Shown one piece after another: positions 35,024 through 46,908 of a DNA stretch of 64,000 bases (position 1 is its first letter; every line of letters begins with the position of its first letter). The stretch spans positions 1 to 64,000 of the forward strand of contig JAFKAK010000438.1 of NCBI GenBank assembly GCA_019914995.1, in the 5' to 3' direction. The position numbers and the translations under genes are program-made. Source of the DNA: Acanthochlamys bracteata. Taxonomy: Eukaryota > Streptophyta > Magnoliopsida > Pandanales > Velloziaceae. The notes beneath the pieces are model-generated. The model worked only from the letters and a program-made list of their open reading frames with translations, did not search any database and was not told the origin of the DNA.

Positions 35024-37095
35024 ATGGCGCCACCCTCGCATCCTAGTTTTAGACCTCGGCGACGTCCTTTCTACTACAACACCACGGGCCTCGAAGTTCA
35101 CACCCAAGAACCTCCACGAAATCATCACTTCTCACGAGTGGGAAGGCCTTGAGCGCGGCGAGATCGGTGAGGAAGACGCTTTACAGGCCATCGCATCTGG
35201 CGCTGGCGTCCCTTTTCGCCATCAGACATCTCTACCGGCCTCGCACAGTGCCGTGCATCCTTGCATGTGGATGAGAAGCTTTTGAGTCTTCTGCTTAAGT
35301 TCAAAGAGAAGATGAAAGACGTTGGAGGTGGCGAAGGTCTACGCCATGACCAACGTATCAAAGGGCGACTTCGCTCTGATGGATGAGGTGATGAAGAAGC
35401 AGGACTGAACTGGGGCTTACTCGATGGCATATATACCTCGTTTGAGTCTGGGATGCGCAAGCCTGAGTCGCGCTTCTACGAGTACGTTATCGACCAGATT
35501 GGCGCCAACCCGAAGGATGGTGTTCGTCGATGACAGGTTGAAAACGTGGACGCCGCGATCGCCCTGGGTACGCATGGTCTCGTCTTCAAGGAACGGGAGA
35601 AACTCATCTATCAGCTACATCTCATGTTCCTTGACCCGCGGGTCGTCGGTGGAAAAACTGGCTCAAGACGAACGCTCGCGAGTTGGTCAACCAGATCGAG
35701 GGCGGTAGGCGGTTTGAGGACTCATTCTCGCAGTTCCTCATCATGGAGGCTGCGAACGATATCTCCCTTCTCCATCTTCATTCGGCTATGGATGATGAAG
35801 AGGAATCCGACGAGGACATTGAGAAGGCGATGCGTGCGGCCCGTCAGTGAATTACTTCCTCCGCCAACCTGTCGGCACCACGAACGTATTCCCGGATGAT
35901 GTCGACACCACAGCGTGCTCGATCCTCGCTTTCCTCTCGAAGATACTCATAAAGTGCTTGATAGCATGCTTAAGAACCGCAACTCCGATGGCCTAGTCCA
36001 GACGTACTGGGATGTTACTCGTCCACGCGTCGACTGTTGCGTCTTGTGCAACGTCGTACGCGCCTTCTACAAATACGAGCGAGGCCATGAAGTTCAGGAG
36101 TCACTCGTTTTCATAGCGAAGACTCTCACGCCCGCGACTATGCTTCTGGAACGCGACATTACTGCACGCCCGAGACATTCTTCTTCTACCTGTCCCAGCT
36201 CGTCGCCGCTCATCCGCACGCACCCGAGATCCAGGTTCTCCGCGAGCCGCTTGTTGAAGCCGTTAGCGAACGCATTGGCGTGTACAAGAACGAAGTCACC
36301 CAGAAGGAACTCGATCTCGCCGCTGCCAGCCGTACCAGGATCACTATGGACCCCGCCGGTCGGGCCAGAGATGAACAGTATGAGGCATATGTCCCGTAAG
36401 TTTTAGTTTGCTCAAGCTTGATGATTGTGAAACTAACTCAGTGCAGCGAAGTTGATTCCTCGCCATCGCCATGCGCGTCCTAGCCTGCCAATCACTCGAC
36501 ATCCGCCCCGAAGCCTTCGATCAGGATATCTTGCGTCTTACGGAGATCCAGATGATAGATGGCGGTTGGCTATGGGATGGGTTTGTCGCTATGGGCGCAC
36601 GAAAGCTCGCATTGGCAACCGGGGTGTCGTCACTGCGTATGCGGTCAACGCCATCGAGACCAGTTATGAAGTCTGCGCCGACGGTAAAAGTTTCACCTTG
36701 AGATCGAAGAGGACACTGGCTATGCCATTCAGCTTCCCATTACCGGCCCATACGCCGCTCCTGTTCGGTCAGCGCCATCCGGAAAGGACACTGCAAGCGT
36801 TACGGCTGATAGAGGCGGTAGGATGCCCTTTAGCGAGCGCGATGCGAACATGCCCATGAAGCCCAAGGGTGACTTGAAAGTGAATGGGCTGGAAGAACTT
36901 CACACTAACAGGGTAGGTCTCACTATCTGTGCTGTGGCTTGGAGCTCCTTTGGTTTGGGTGCCGTAGTAGGTGGTCAGGCTTGCTCTGTAGGAAGTTTGC
37001 ATTATTTGTCTGTGCATGGGAAAAGTTTGTGGCAGGGCCATGACTTTCAGGAAAAAGAGCTCACAAGGTGTTCACGGTTGTTTGGCATCGATTGA
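35024..37095 (+). CDS. HAD-like protein fused to a class II terpene cyclase-like domain (AstC type), frameshifted
   Basis: The N-terminal part (35,024-35,640) is HAD-like: L-D-L-G-D-V at 35,049-35,066 (motif I, with Gly where the second Asp usually stands), M-T-N-V-S near 35,347, R-K-P-E-S-R-F near 35,460 and F-V-D-D-R near 35,523. The C-terminal part is terpene-cyclase-like: G-T-T-N-V-F-P-D-D-V-D-T-T with the D-x-D-T-T acid motif at 35,898-35,912, then Y-W-D-V-T-R-P-R-V-D near 36,006, F-F-Y-L-S-Q-L near 36,185, an intron at 36,396-36,446 and D-G-G-W plus G-R-T-K-A-R-I-G-N-R-G near 36,560-36,630. This layout is that of the fungal drimane-type sesquiterpene synthases related to AstC of Aspergillus oryzae. 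At least seven indels interrupt it. The frame stays open to 37,095; the true stop may be earlier. The gene lies about 250 bases from AT block 3. Confidence 0.85.
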
Positions 37096-37357
37096 AGCTC
37101 TAGCATAGAAGTGTTTAAAAGTGGTGGGAATTTCCAGGGTAGGCGTCTGAGATGAGAATCTGAGATCTGTTGTTTCAAAAAGGAGATACTATGGGTCGTA
37201 TACATTAGGTAGGCATAATTTATATGCTCTTGGGCACATCGTGTTTGCAGGGTTGGATATCTACATACCTAAACATATATAGTAACAGAAGACGTGTTTA
37301 AATTCCACGGCACACCTATAGCCGTTAATTGAACAACATTACTAACCTCAATCACGT

Positions 37358-37725
37358 TTTCTATTAGGACCCGGGTTAATTAAGACTTGGGTTAGTATTT
37401 CTCAACGACACTAACACCGTCTTTCATGTACTATGTATTAATATAACAACGCGTCTTATACTAAATAAGAAGGTAGAATTAAACTTGCCCTTTAGGCCTA
37501 TTAAAATTAAAAACTTATGTTTATAACGCGCCGTTACATTGTAAAAAGTTCTATTCACTACGCTTACTAGGTAATAAAATATTAAGTAGTTTCTTTAAGA
37601 TAGAAGCCCTAATACTATAACGCTTATTATAACTAAAGAATAGACACTTATGTTATATATCCTTAACTAAGATTTATAAGAATTTATGCCTGGTTATATT
37701 AGCATAGGTGAAGTAAAATATCCAT
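37358..37725 (+). mobile_element. Fot1/pogo 5'-end fragment
   Basis: The terminal repeat starts with TTCTATTAGGACCCGGGTTA at about 37,358. The next 360 bases match 14,893-15,260. Homology ends where the LTR-like repeat begins. Confidence 0.78.
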
Positions 37726-38099
37726 ATGGAATCTAAGAGCACTAGAGGTATATAGAGTACGTTATGGCTTAATAAATACCTAAATATATTGCAACCTATA
37801 GGCCTTATATAAAATAATAATAGAAAACTATAAAGCTATATAGCCTAAAGACTTGTTTATATGCCGAGAAAAAGTGTCCACTAGTACTCCTCCTTTAGTC
37901 CACTAATTAGGGGCTTAATAGGTGTCTAATAACTACCTAGGAATTACAAAACCTTATATTGACCTTATTTAGTTCTAAATTAAATAGGTTAGCGCCCTTA
38001 TGTTTGTTCATTTTCTAGGTATTATTGTAATCTAAATGTCCTCCCATAAAATAGGCGCACCACTAGTAGTCTTATTATTGGCTAGAGGGTTTGCACACA

Positions 38100-38215
38100 A
38101 AGAAGTCATGTAACTAATTAGTAATTAGTAGGCTTAGTCGTAACTAAGTAACTAAGTAACTAAGCACTTAAGTAGTAATTAGTATTAATTAGTTTAATTA
38201 AGTAACTAAGCGCAC
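38100..38215 (+). repeat. Low-complexity TAACTAAG tract
   Basis: Irregular runs of TAACTAAG and TAATTAG fill this stretch, just outside the inverted-repeat element. It is an AT microsatellite-like tract. Confidence 0.5.
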
Positions 38216-38264
38216 TATGTAGTTACGTATATAGAAACGTAATTATCCCTTATAAATATTTGTG

Positions 38265-40925
38265 TTTAATCTAAATACCCTATTTAAATCTATCTTTTGG
38301 ATATAGCTTAGAATTCTTATTATTTTAATCTCTTATAACTTTTTAATACTATCGCCCTTATCTATTTTACTTACGTAATAGATACTTCTCTCTCCTCCTT
38401 ACCGTACTCTACCAAGAACCAACATAAGCCTAACAGGACTTAATTATTCTAAAGGCTAATTTCCATATTTAAATTAACTTTTTAGCAAGTATAATACTTA
38501 TAGTTTTCTCCTACTATAGTACTTCTTGAATTAAGTTTTAAGTATTGTTTTCTAGTAAAATATAAGATTATATTTACTTAATATAGGCTTAAATATCTAT
38601 TTCTAGTTCTATAGTCTTATAGACTAAGAATTAAATACCCTAATTTTAATTAATTTTTAAGCTTTAGTAGGGATCTATACTCTAAATAGACTTTTTTAAA
38701 TAAATTTATTAAATATAAATCTAAAGGCTAGATACCTTAAATTAAGTATAGTAAATATAAACTACGTATTATTAATAAGTAAGTATATAATTACTAGTAC
38801 TAAATCTAACTATAATTTTTAAAAGTTATTAAAACTAGTTTTAAACTTTCGATCTATCTATCTCTATCTAAGTAATAATTTTTATTCGGAGGTTCTAGTT
38901 TTCTAATATATTAGATAACTTTTTTAATTTCCTTATTAGCATTCCTAATTAAGGCGGACTTTACTATATAGGCTTAAATAGGCCTTTTAAAAAGGAGTTT
39001 ATACTAGACTATTTAATAGTCTAGTTTACTATATTAGAAGTAGGCCCTTTATAATTATAGGCTTTTTACTCCTTATTAGGGACCTAAGAGACTTATTTTC
39101 CACTAGTTTTTATTCTTGAAACTTACCCCTTTTATTACTTAGCTAAGAAGTAATAAGAGTTAGCTTATACTAGTTTCTAGCTTATCTCCTTTAGGGCTAC
39201 TAAGTTTCTAGTAGGTTTAGTATATTAGATTTTACTATAAAAAAAATTTAATTATATTAACCTATTTTTTAGAGGTATTATAGATTTTAGGTTTAGTCTA
39301 ATTTTACTATAATTATAAAAGTCCTAAAATTATCCCTAAGAGCTTACTAGTAAATATTTTTTTATATTTTTTATTTATTTTCTACTACTTTTATAGTATA
39401 GTTATGAAAGTTTAAAGTTAAAGTTATAAAAGCTTTCCACTTTCTAATTTTATTTTAAAGAGATAGTCCTAGGCTATCTCTTTATAAAGTTATAATAAAA
39501 GTTTCTATTAGTACTCTAAAACTTATTTTTATATAGTTAGAATGAGATCTTAGGTAAGTAAGCCTTACTTTAGCTATTTATTTAGATAATTAGCTTATAA
39601 TATATTGAGTTATATTTTTGAAAGTTCTTAGTTCTTAAAGATGTTAAACTATATTACCTTTTTAGATTATTAATATTTAAAATAATTACTACTAAAGTAG
39701 ATCAGATCTATAACTTTAGTTTAGTAGCTTTTAGGTATTTTTAGTTATAGAATAATATTTTTTAAAAATATATTTTTATTATTAGTTACTCTTACTTCTA
39801 TAAAGAGCTTAGGGTTTTAAACTAGTTCTTTATAGGGGTTCTATAAATTATATTTTTAAACGTAACTTATAGCATACTAAGAGGGGTTCTAAGCTTTCCT
39901 TATTAGAAGATAATATATAATTACCTAGGTTTAAGCTTTTAATTTATAGCTTATTATTTTAGTTTGCTAAACTTTCAACCTTATTTAGGAATTATTATAT
40001 ATTCTTTTTATTAATATAAAGCGCATTTATAGCCCTAATTAAAACTATTCAATAATTTTTATTATTTTATTTATTACTATTCTATAGGCTTATAGCCTAT
40101 TATGCTATATATATTTACACTAAGGTATAGACTTTTAGTAAAAAGTCCTATACTTAGTTCTATAGTTTCTTTTTTTAAGAGACTATTAGGACTTTTAACT
40201 CAATGCTTACTAGAGGAAATATGCTTCCCTTATAGTTATAGCTTTTAGTTTATATATTTGTCTTATAGCGTTTAATTTTTAGGACAGGTTTAGCTTACCT
40301 ATAGTAAGTAGGGTAGTAAATAAGAAAAAACAATTTAATAGTACTAGGAGAATACTTATAAATTTAATAAAGAGCCTTAGAGGCTAAGAGTATGAGGTCT
40401 ATATACTTAAGTTTATACTTTTAATTACCTTGTCTAAGGTTCTAAGACTACCTAGCCAAGTGTTTCTAAAGCCCCAAGTCTCTTATAAGTAAATTATGCT
40501 TACTATTGTGGTATTACTCTACTATAAGTAACGTTTTTATAGCTTACTATTATAGGAGGCCCATGTTATACACTATATTATATCTCTTAACTACTAACCT
40601 TTATTAAAGGGTTATAGTTACTAGATTATAAATTAGATTATAGTACCTCTAATTAGTACCCTAGGGGTAACTTATAGCAGTGCCTTAAGCTATAAAAGGG
40701 GTAGAAGTCTTAGTAGTACTTATACAAAGGGTGTTTAATATATTAAGTCCCTATATTTAGGTTAATTCTTTAGTAGGAGTATAGTAAAGGAGAGAGAGGT
40801 ATCTATTACGTGAGTGGAATAAACAAGGGCGTTAGTATTATAGTTAAGATAAAATTAATAAAAGGCCTAAGCTATAATTAGAATAATAGATATTAATAGC
40901 GTAAGAGATTAAACACAAATTGTCG
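38265..40925. mobile_element. Element with about 180-bp terminal inverted repeats
   Basis: The left end (38,265-38,450) and the right end (40,735-40,925, reversed) align along their length. They share TTTGTGTTTAATCT at the outer tips and ACGTAATAGATAC further in. The 2.3-kb interior is heavily mutated and I could not recognise a transposase in it. The inverted ends point to a DNA transposon. Confidence 0.55.
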
Positions 40926-41479
40926 GCGTAGGTGAAACAAAATAGTATAATTGCTATAGTATAGGCTAGTGGATACTGAATAGAAAATACCTAATAATAG
41001 AAAATAGAAAATATAGAGCTATATAGCCTAAGGACTAGTATATATATTCCTCCTAAGCTACCTATACTAGAAATAGTGTCCACAGGTACCCCTCCATAAG
41101 TCCGCCAATTAGGGCTAAGTCTAGGTGTCTAATAATTACCTAAGAATTGCCAAACTCTGCATTAAACCCTATCTAGTTTAGAGTTAAATAGGTTACGCTT
41201 AAACTATTGTGCTTTGGGGCGAGTTTATATATAATAGTAACGTGGAACTCGTTATATAAATATTTAAACTTATTTTTTTCCTATATATATATATATGCCA
41301 TTAGGTAGAGTCCTATAATAACTAATAGTTCTACTATTATAACTGGTTTTACTTAACGTAATAGTGTATTACGTAACTTAGGTTATATAGACCCACTTTA
41401 TTTTAATAACACTAAGCCTTTCGTTAATACTTCTATTAGTCTATAACAGTTTAGATTTTAATAGTGGCCTCCACAAGGT

Positions 41480-43562
41480 TAGAGTCCTTTATAACTCACT
41501 TAAAAAAGCTACCAACGCTATCTTATAGTACTTACTATAAGTTTACTCTAACTTATAGTATAACTATCTATCTTTCTAGCTAATTTTTCTAGACGTGTAG
41601 CCTCTCTATACGGCCTCCTACGCTAAAGAAAAAGTAGAGAATCTTTCTTAATAGTATAAATATATATAGTTTCTTTATATAAAATATATATACTACCTAT
41701 AATACTATATAAAAGTAGTAAAGAGTATATTTATTATAATTAAATATAAATATACTATAATCCTAGTAGGTTTTTATACTACTTTTAGTTACTAAGCGCC
41801 TATTATTTTTAGAATTAAGCTAAAGTGCTCTTTTTAGCCTTACTATAGTCTCTAATAAAATTACTATAATTTACTATAAACACTATTTAAAAACAGCCTA
41901 CTAAGGGTTATTTCTAACTTAGAAAATAACTTTTTAATCTTTTAGTAGGTTTATATATTATATCTAGTCCTTTACACCTACTATAGTAGTATTAGGTAAA
42001 GAGTTCTCCTTAGTATTACTACTACCTTAAGCTCTTTTTAAATAATTTTACCTAAATAAATAGACTTATAGTAACTAAATCTATTTCTTCTTACTAAAGT
42101 CTAATATTTTACTATACCTTAAAACTTTTTTTTTATATATTTTTACTTAGTTAATACCTTTATTTACTTCTAAAGTTTTATAAGTTAGGTTATTATTAGT
42201 ATACTTTAGTATACTAGGCTTTTTATACCTTTTATAAGCTATATAAGCCTTAAAAAAATAGCTATTAAAAATTTTTTATAAACTCTATTACTAGCTTTAT
42301 TTAAGACCTAAGTTTAGCTATATTATTTAGGGTTTTTAATTACTAGGGCGTATTAGAGTAGGGTAGTGCTAGTAGGGTCTTTAGTTTTATATTAAGGTAG
42401 TCTATTACTACTAAGGCGTTAGTAGAAATAAGCCTAGTAGCCTTAAAGACTTTTTTTTATAGTTTTCTAGTATAAACACTTAAAAAACGCATTATAAAAG
42501 GCTAGTAGGAAGCCTTCTTTATTAATATAAAAAGACGCGTTTTTATACTAAGTCTTAAATGTATTAGAGTATTTTAACTTTAGTAGTAAAAAAATAGACT
42601 ATATTAAGTAGCTAGAGGATATAGAATAAGTATATAGGTATATATATAGTATTAAAATCTTCTATTCTAAATAATAATTTTTAAAATTCTAGGACTAGTA
42701 GCTCTTATAGCTATTTAGAATAAGTAATCTTTATAACCCTACCTAATATAGTATTATATATATATTAAAGTGCTTTAACTATATAACTCTAAGCTTATTA
42801 TTAGTCTAGCTAGTTTTAGAGACTAAGAGCTTCTAATTATAAAGTATATTAGTCTCCTTATACTATGCTAAGATATAGACTTACCCTTTATAAATAATAA
42901 AAGGGTAAGGAGTAGTATACCTAGTAGTATAAACACTCTAGATTACTATAATCTACTCCTTTATTACCTAGCTAAATAAGGGTAGGTTAAGAACGTCTTT
43001 CTAAACCTATTATAACCTTTATTAAGCTAATAACGCCTATTTAGAAACTAGTTTTATTAAAGTTATAGATATCTTTATCCTTTATACTATACTTAGCTTT
43101 TGTCTCCTCTATAAGCTAAAACTATATTTTAATTACCTCTAGATCTTCCTATTATATCTTTTAATAATTCTTTACTTAATTAAAGGCTATTTTAAGCTTA
43201 GGTATATACGCTATAAATCTCTAAGCCTAATTTTTCCTATAGGGTCTCTTTATGCCTAGTAGCTAGTAATTTATTAGCTATATCTTCCACCTTATATAAC
43301 TAGGGCGCAAATCCTTATAAATCTAAGTTAAAAATATATTAGATAAGCGTCTACTCTTTAGTTATAGTTAGCTAGTTATTATACTAGTATAGTAAGTGGA
43401 AGGCGTTTAGTTTATTTAGTGATTTTAAAGGGAAACTACTTTCTTATTTAGTATAAAACGCGTTATTTTATTAAGACGTAGATTAAAGATAGTGTTAGTG
43501 TTATAAGAAAAACCAGCAGAGTCCTAATATTAACCCGGGTCCTAATAGAATATCTTATTAGT
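41480..43562 (-). pseudogene. Fot1/pogo transposon, nearly full length, RIP-inactivated
   Basis: The 5' terminal repeat ends at 43,562. On the minus strand the transposase can be followed: A-K-Y-S-I-K-D-K-D-I-Y-N-F then N-K-T-S-F-stop-I-G at 43,100-43,036, the mutated D-E-T-G-F-Q-I-G motif. G-N-K-G-V-D-Y-S follows near 42,960, where the family has G-N-R-E-W-V-T-V. The C-terminal block is near 42,640-42,730. The 3' part (41,480-42,160) matches 17,440-17,763 and 1-300. About 2.1 kb is the usual size for Fot1-like elements. Codons for Gln and Asp/Glu/Gly are changed as RIP predicts. Confidence 0.85.
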
Positions 43563-43699
43563 TTTATATAAAAGTTATATATGATTTTAAAATATATAAT
43601 TAGTATAAACTAAGTTATTTATTGTTAAATACACATTAATACAAGGTGTTATAGTAAATTAAAGGGAGTGTGTATAAAGGCACCACCTGGATTTATAAA

Positions 43700-44461
43700 C
43701 TATACTAACACTCTCCTCCTTCTCTTATACGTTAGTTAGGATCCGCACTCCCAGTACAGAGTGTAGTTAATCTACACTAATTACACTTAGTGCGGCAACG
43801 CGTGCGCTTACTAGTAGAGGGAGCAGTGCAGCTTGAGTTATTACCATGTTTGAAAAGTGTGGCTAGTAAGAGCAGAAGAACCGTTTATGACAGCGGCAAT
43901 TGGACAGTCAAGCGTGGCAAAACCTATCTTAAGGTTCCTGCTCGCTCCTTCTGCGCCTGCATAATCACACATCTACGACCCCTTATACGTTAATGGCACG
44001 CATTCATTCATCTCAGGGAGATTTTTCCGATTTGTACATACAGTGCACTGCACGCTTGCTTCGGTACTTCACTCATGCTAGTATGTCCAATCGCGACGCG
44101 ATGCTCTCGCATTCACACTATTAGCGCGTCCGCATTGGGAATGTAGATACGAAAGCCGCCAATGGGCACGCGACAGCCACGTACACCCACCACTGCCCAT
44201 ACTATCGCCACCAATGATTGTTGCTACGATATCAGCATGATAATAGTCGATGATGAACCAGCGACCCGCGGCTCGATTGGAGGTTCGGATCGAACAGCAT
44301 GGAGAAGTGCTTCGTGTTCGGTTCGATAGAGGAACATATGGCAAGCTCGGGTATACATATGCTGTCCCGTGGCCTGCCCACTGGAAGCATCATATCATTC
44401 TGGAGCATTTAACTGAGGTTTTATCAACTTCGATCATCTTCACGCACATCACTCAGTAGCC
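43700..44461. other. GC-balanced intergenic stretch, no gene recognised
   Basis: Small open frames at 43,790-43,993 (+), 44,078-44,344 (-) and 44,250-44,459 (+) show no motif. It would contain the promoter of the Rieske gene. Confidence 0.4.
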
Positions 44462-45748
44462 ATGGTGCTCAACTACTTCAAGTTCGGCAGCGGTGCCCCT
44501 GAGAAATCCCAAAGATCCAAGCAGCAGCCTGTCCGTGCACTACCTGCCTGCGGTACAACACCAAAGAGATGTACGAGTTTGAGCGGCGCGCCATCTTCTC
44601 TAAGCGTTGGCTATTCATGACGCACAGAGTGCGCCTCCAAACGCTGGAGATTGGCTACGGTACAGCTTCGCAGGGTTCGACATTATCATCAACAAGGACC
44701 GGCAAGGCAACATTAACGCGTTCCACAACGTGTGTCGGCACCGGCGTATCCTGTCATCGAGAAAGAGGGTTCTGGTAACGCAAAAATATTGGCCTGCAGG
44801 TATCACGGCTGGTCATACGGACTGAATGGGAATTTGGCGAAGGCGCCGGGTTTCGAGGGGTTGAACTTCGACAAGGATGAGAATGGCTTGTTCAGCGCTA
44901 TGTCAAGATCGATCGCAACGGGTTTATTTGGATCAATCTGGATGCGAGCGAGACTCAGAAGTATCTTGGGAGGAACACTTTAAGGACGTCGATGTGTAAG
45001 CCCAACCACTTGTTAGTCGACATATGAATCATACTAAAGATATGCTTTGCAGTCAAGAGCGATATAAAGGTATCAAATTCGACGACTACGTGCTCGACCA
45101 CTCGTACGAAATCGACGGCGCGTACAACTGGAAAGATCCTTTTCAGACAACTTCACGAATGCTACCACTGCCCCACAACCCACCCCGATATCCCTACATT
45201 CCTAAATCTCGACACTTTGATAGCGATCTAAAGGACGGCCACATTCAACACCACCGAGCCAAAAATCCTGAACAGGTTGAGGCGGGTCTACGCAACACAG
45301 CACATACTACTTCCCCAACGCATCAATGACCGTCGCTCAAGCTTTCATCATGGTCCAAGAATTCCTTCCCTATGGACCCAATCATCCCAAATGGCCCCGA
45401 GATCTACCGTCACTGATTCCACTGAGAAGCTTTCAGGCGATCAGTGGGCCATATGCCCGCGTAATGAACGAAGACAAAGTCTCTGCACGGGCCAACAACT
45501 TTAACTTGGATCGGGGTGTGTTCACGAACGGCCTACTGCACCCTAAGTGGGAGAAAGCGCCGATCTTCTTCCAGGGTGTGGGGAGGGAGGCGATCACGGG
45601 CACTATGAGAAGGAGAAGAAGCAAGGCAGGGATATCTGGCCCGGCAAGGCAGAAGGCAAAGGGTGCCGGTGCTGATGTTAGCGCCAAAGATGAGGAGATA
45701 TGTGATGGCTTGGGATGCGGAACGCAGAAGGAGATCCTCGCCTGGTAA
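44462..45748 (+). CDS. Rieske-type non-heme iron oxygenase (choline monooxygenase/ring-hydroxylating alpha-subunit type), frameshifted
   Basis: ATG 44,462 is a good start, with no signal peptide. The Rieske [2Fe-2S] ligands are C-R-H at 44,733-44,741 and C-R-Y-H-G-W at 44,795-44,812. An intron (44,996-45,052) follows D-V-D-V. The catalytic iron motif E-C-Y-H-C-x3-H lies at 45,157-45,183. Later come Y-F-P-N-A-S near 45,307 and [10 protein letters not shown] near 45,462, and the end [14 protein letters not shown] is typical of the fungal family. Frameshifts occur near 44,540, 44,640, 44,750, 44,905, 44,950, 45,150, 45,220 and 45,310. Such enzymes use NAD(P)H-derived electrons and O2 to hydroxylate small molecules. 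Many fungal homologues are annotated as choline monooxygenase-like, but the substrate is not shown by sequence. Confidence 0.92.
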
Positions 45749-46908
45749 GCATTCGGCTCTTTTCTTTGATATTGCTTTAGCGTGCATCTGGCTTGGAATA
45801 TGGACCCTCTTCACTTTCGTTGTACAGTGCTAAGATACCCTCTTTATTCAAAGTCTTTGGCTTACGGGCTCATATCTTCACTTCCCGCTGAACATGTATC
45901 ATCTATTCTCGATCACTAAAAAACGTGGTATGGATTGAATTTAGCTAGAGGTGACATACCTCGAAGAACTTTTGTCTTAAAGTGGTTTGTACCTACACGT
46001 CATATCATTGCTTATATCATGACCCTACACCCAGGAGTGGGCCGGAAAGTCTCATAGAATGTTTTTTTTTTTCGTAGGTAATGATGTATTAAAGAAATAT
46101 TACTCGATGCTTGAACCTTTCACCTGTAGGCACAAGCGACCTCTCAATGAATGGCGCGATCCGCCGATTGGCTTGCTCATGCCATCTGCTCTTCTCCTCG
46201 CAATTCCGGGCTGCAAGCTCGAGCAATCCTGCAAGCTACCCACATCATTGCTAACAAACGAGGAGTTCACGCAATTTGACTATTCATAAAACGGAAGCAG
46301 TCTGGTACGGTAAATCAGCTTTAGTGTTCGAAAAGGGCGATGATCGGAATTGTTGGTCATGCGCCGATCACAGGAGAAGCTATACGGTGGCGTCCCTGCC
46401 TTTGTCTCTCGGTAGAACAAGACGTCACAACGACTTGGTGTCGTATCCAGCGTTTTACCAGACTCGCTCAGATCACCGAACAGCTATCGGGCTGCTGTAT
46501 GTGCTCCCACAAGCGCAAACCACATCAGTTGAGCTCATTTCTACGGCTGCGAACGCTCCTAGGGATTTCAGAGATAGGATCCTTCGTCGGAGAACATCAT
46601 CTTCAGCCGCCGGTGTACTGAGATCTTGTGTTTCTACCAGAGCTCTTACTCTGGGCCCAAGGGAACAGCTTGCGATAGCAGCGCTGCCGCGAATTCAATC
46701 ATATCGGTGTTGTTTACGTTGTACTGCTTCGCCTAGCGGGATGGGAAATGCTTCACTGAAATTACGCTACGCTTACCTCACAATCACGTCTCCGCCTTCT
46801 TTTACGCCTTTTCATTTAGATAACTTCCGGGCTATTTTCCTGGTGATTAGGATGAGACCCAGAGACAACGCAAAATGCAACACAAGAAGAACAAAATTTC
46901 CAGTTGAA
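45749..46908. other. Intergenic stretch, no gene recognised
   Basis: A long plus frame (46,276-47,298) covers the right part, but only its end carries a motif. A run of nine or ten T lies near 46,064. Nothing else was identified. Confidence 0.4.

Larger units (their letters stand above)
37745..41270. mobile_element. Possible LTR-type element: direct repeats flanking 3 kb
   Basis: Degenerate direct repeats of about 270-300 bases lie at 37,745-38,015 and 40,965-41,270; a third copy is at 16,265-16,620. Shared blocks include GGTGTCTAATAA and AAATAGGTTA. The copies are in the same orientation and enclose another element. I see no retroviral-type coding motif between them, so this may be a non-autonomous LTR element or two independent insertions. 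Confidence 0.45.
37300..43700. other. AT-rich, RIP-mutated transposon block 3
   Basis: The block is bounded by Fot1/pogo 5' ends that point inward from both sides: plus strand at 37,358 and minus strand at 43,562. Between them lie a pair of LTR-like direct repeats (37,745-38,015 and 40,965-41,270) and an element with inverted ends (38,265-40,925). Confidence 0.9.

Noticed and set aside
46276..46908. Upstream part of a 340-codon plus-strand frame
   Set aside because: Composition and content show nothing protein-like before the RING segment; kept out of the RING gene call.
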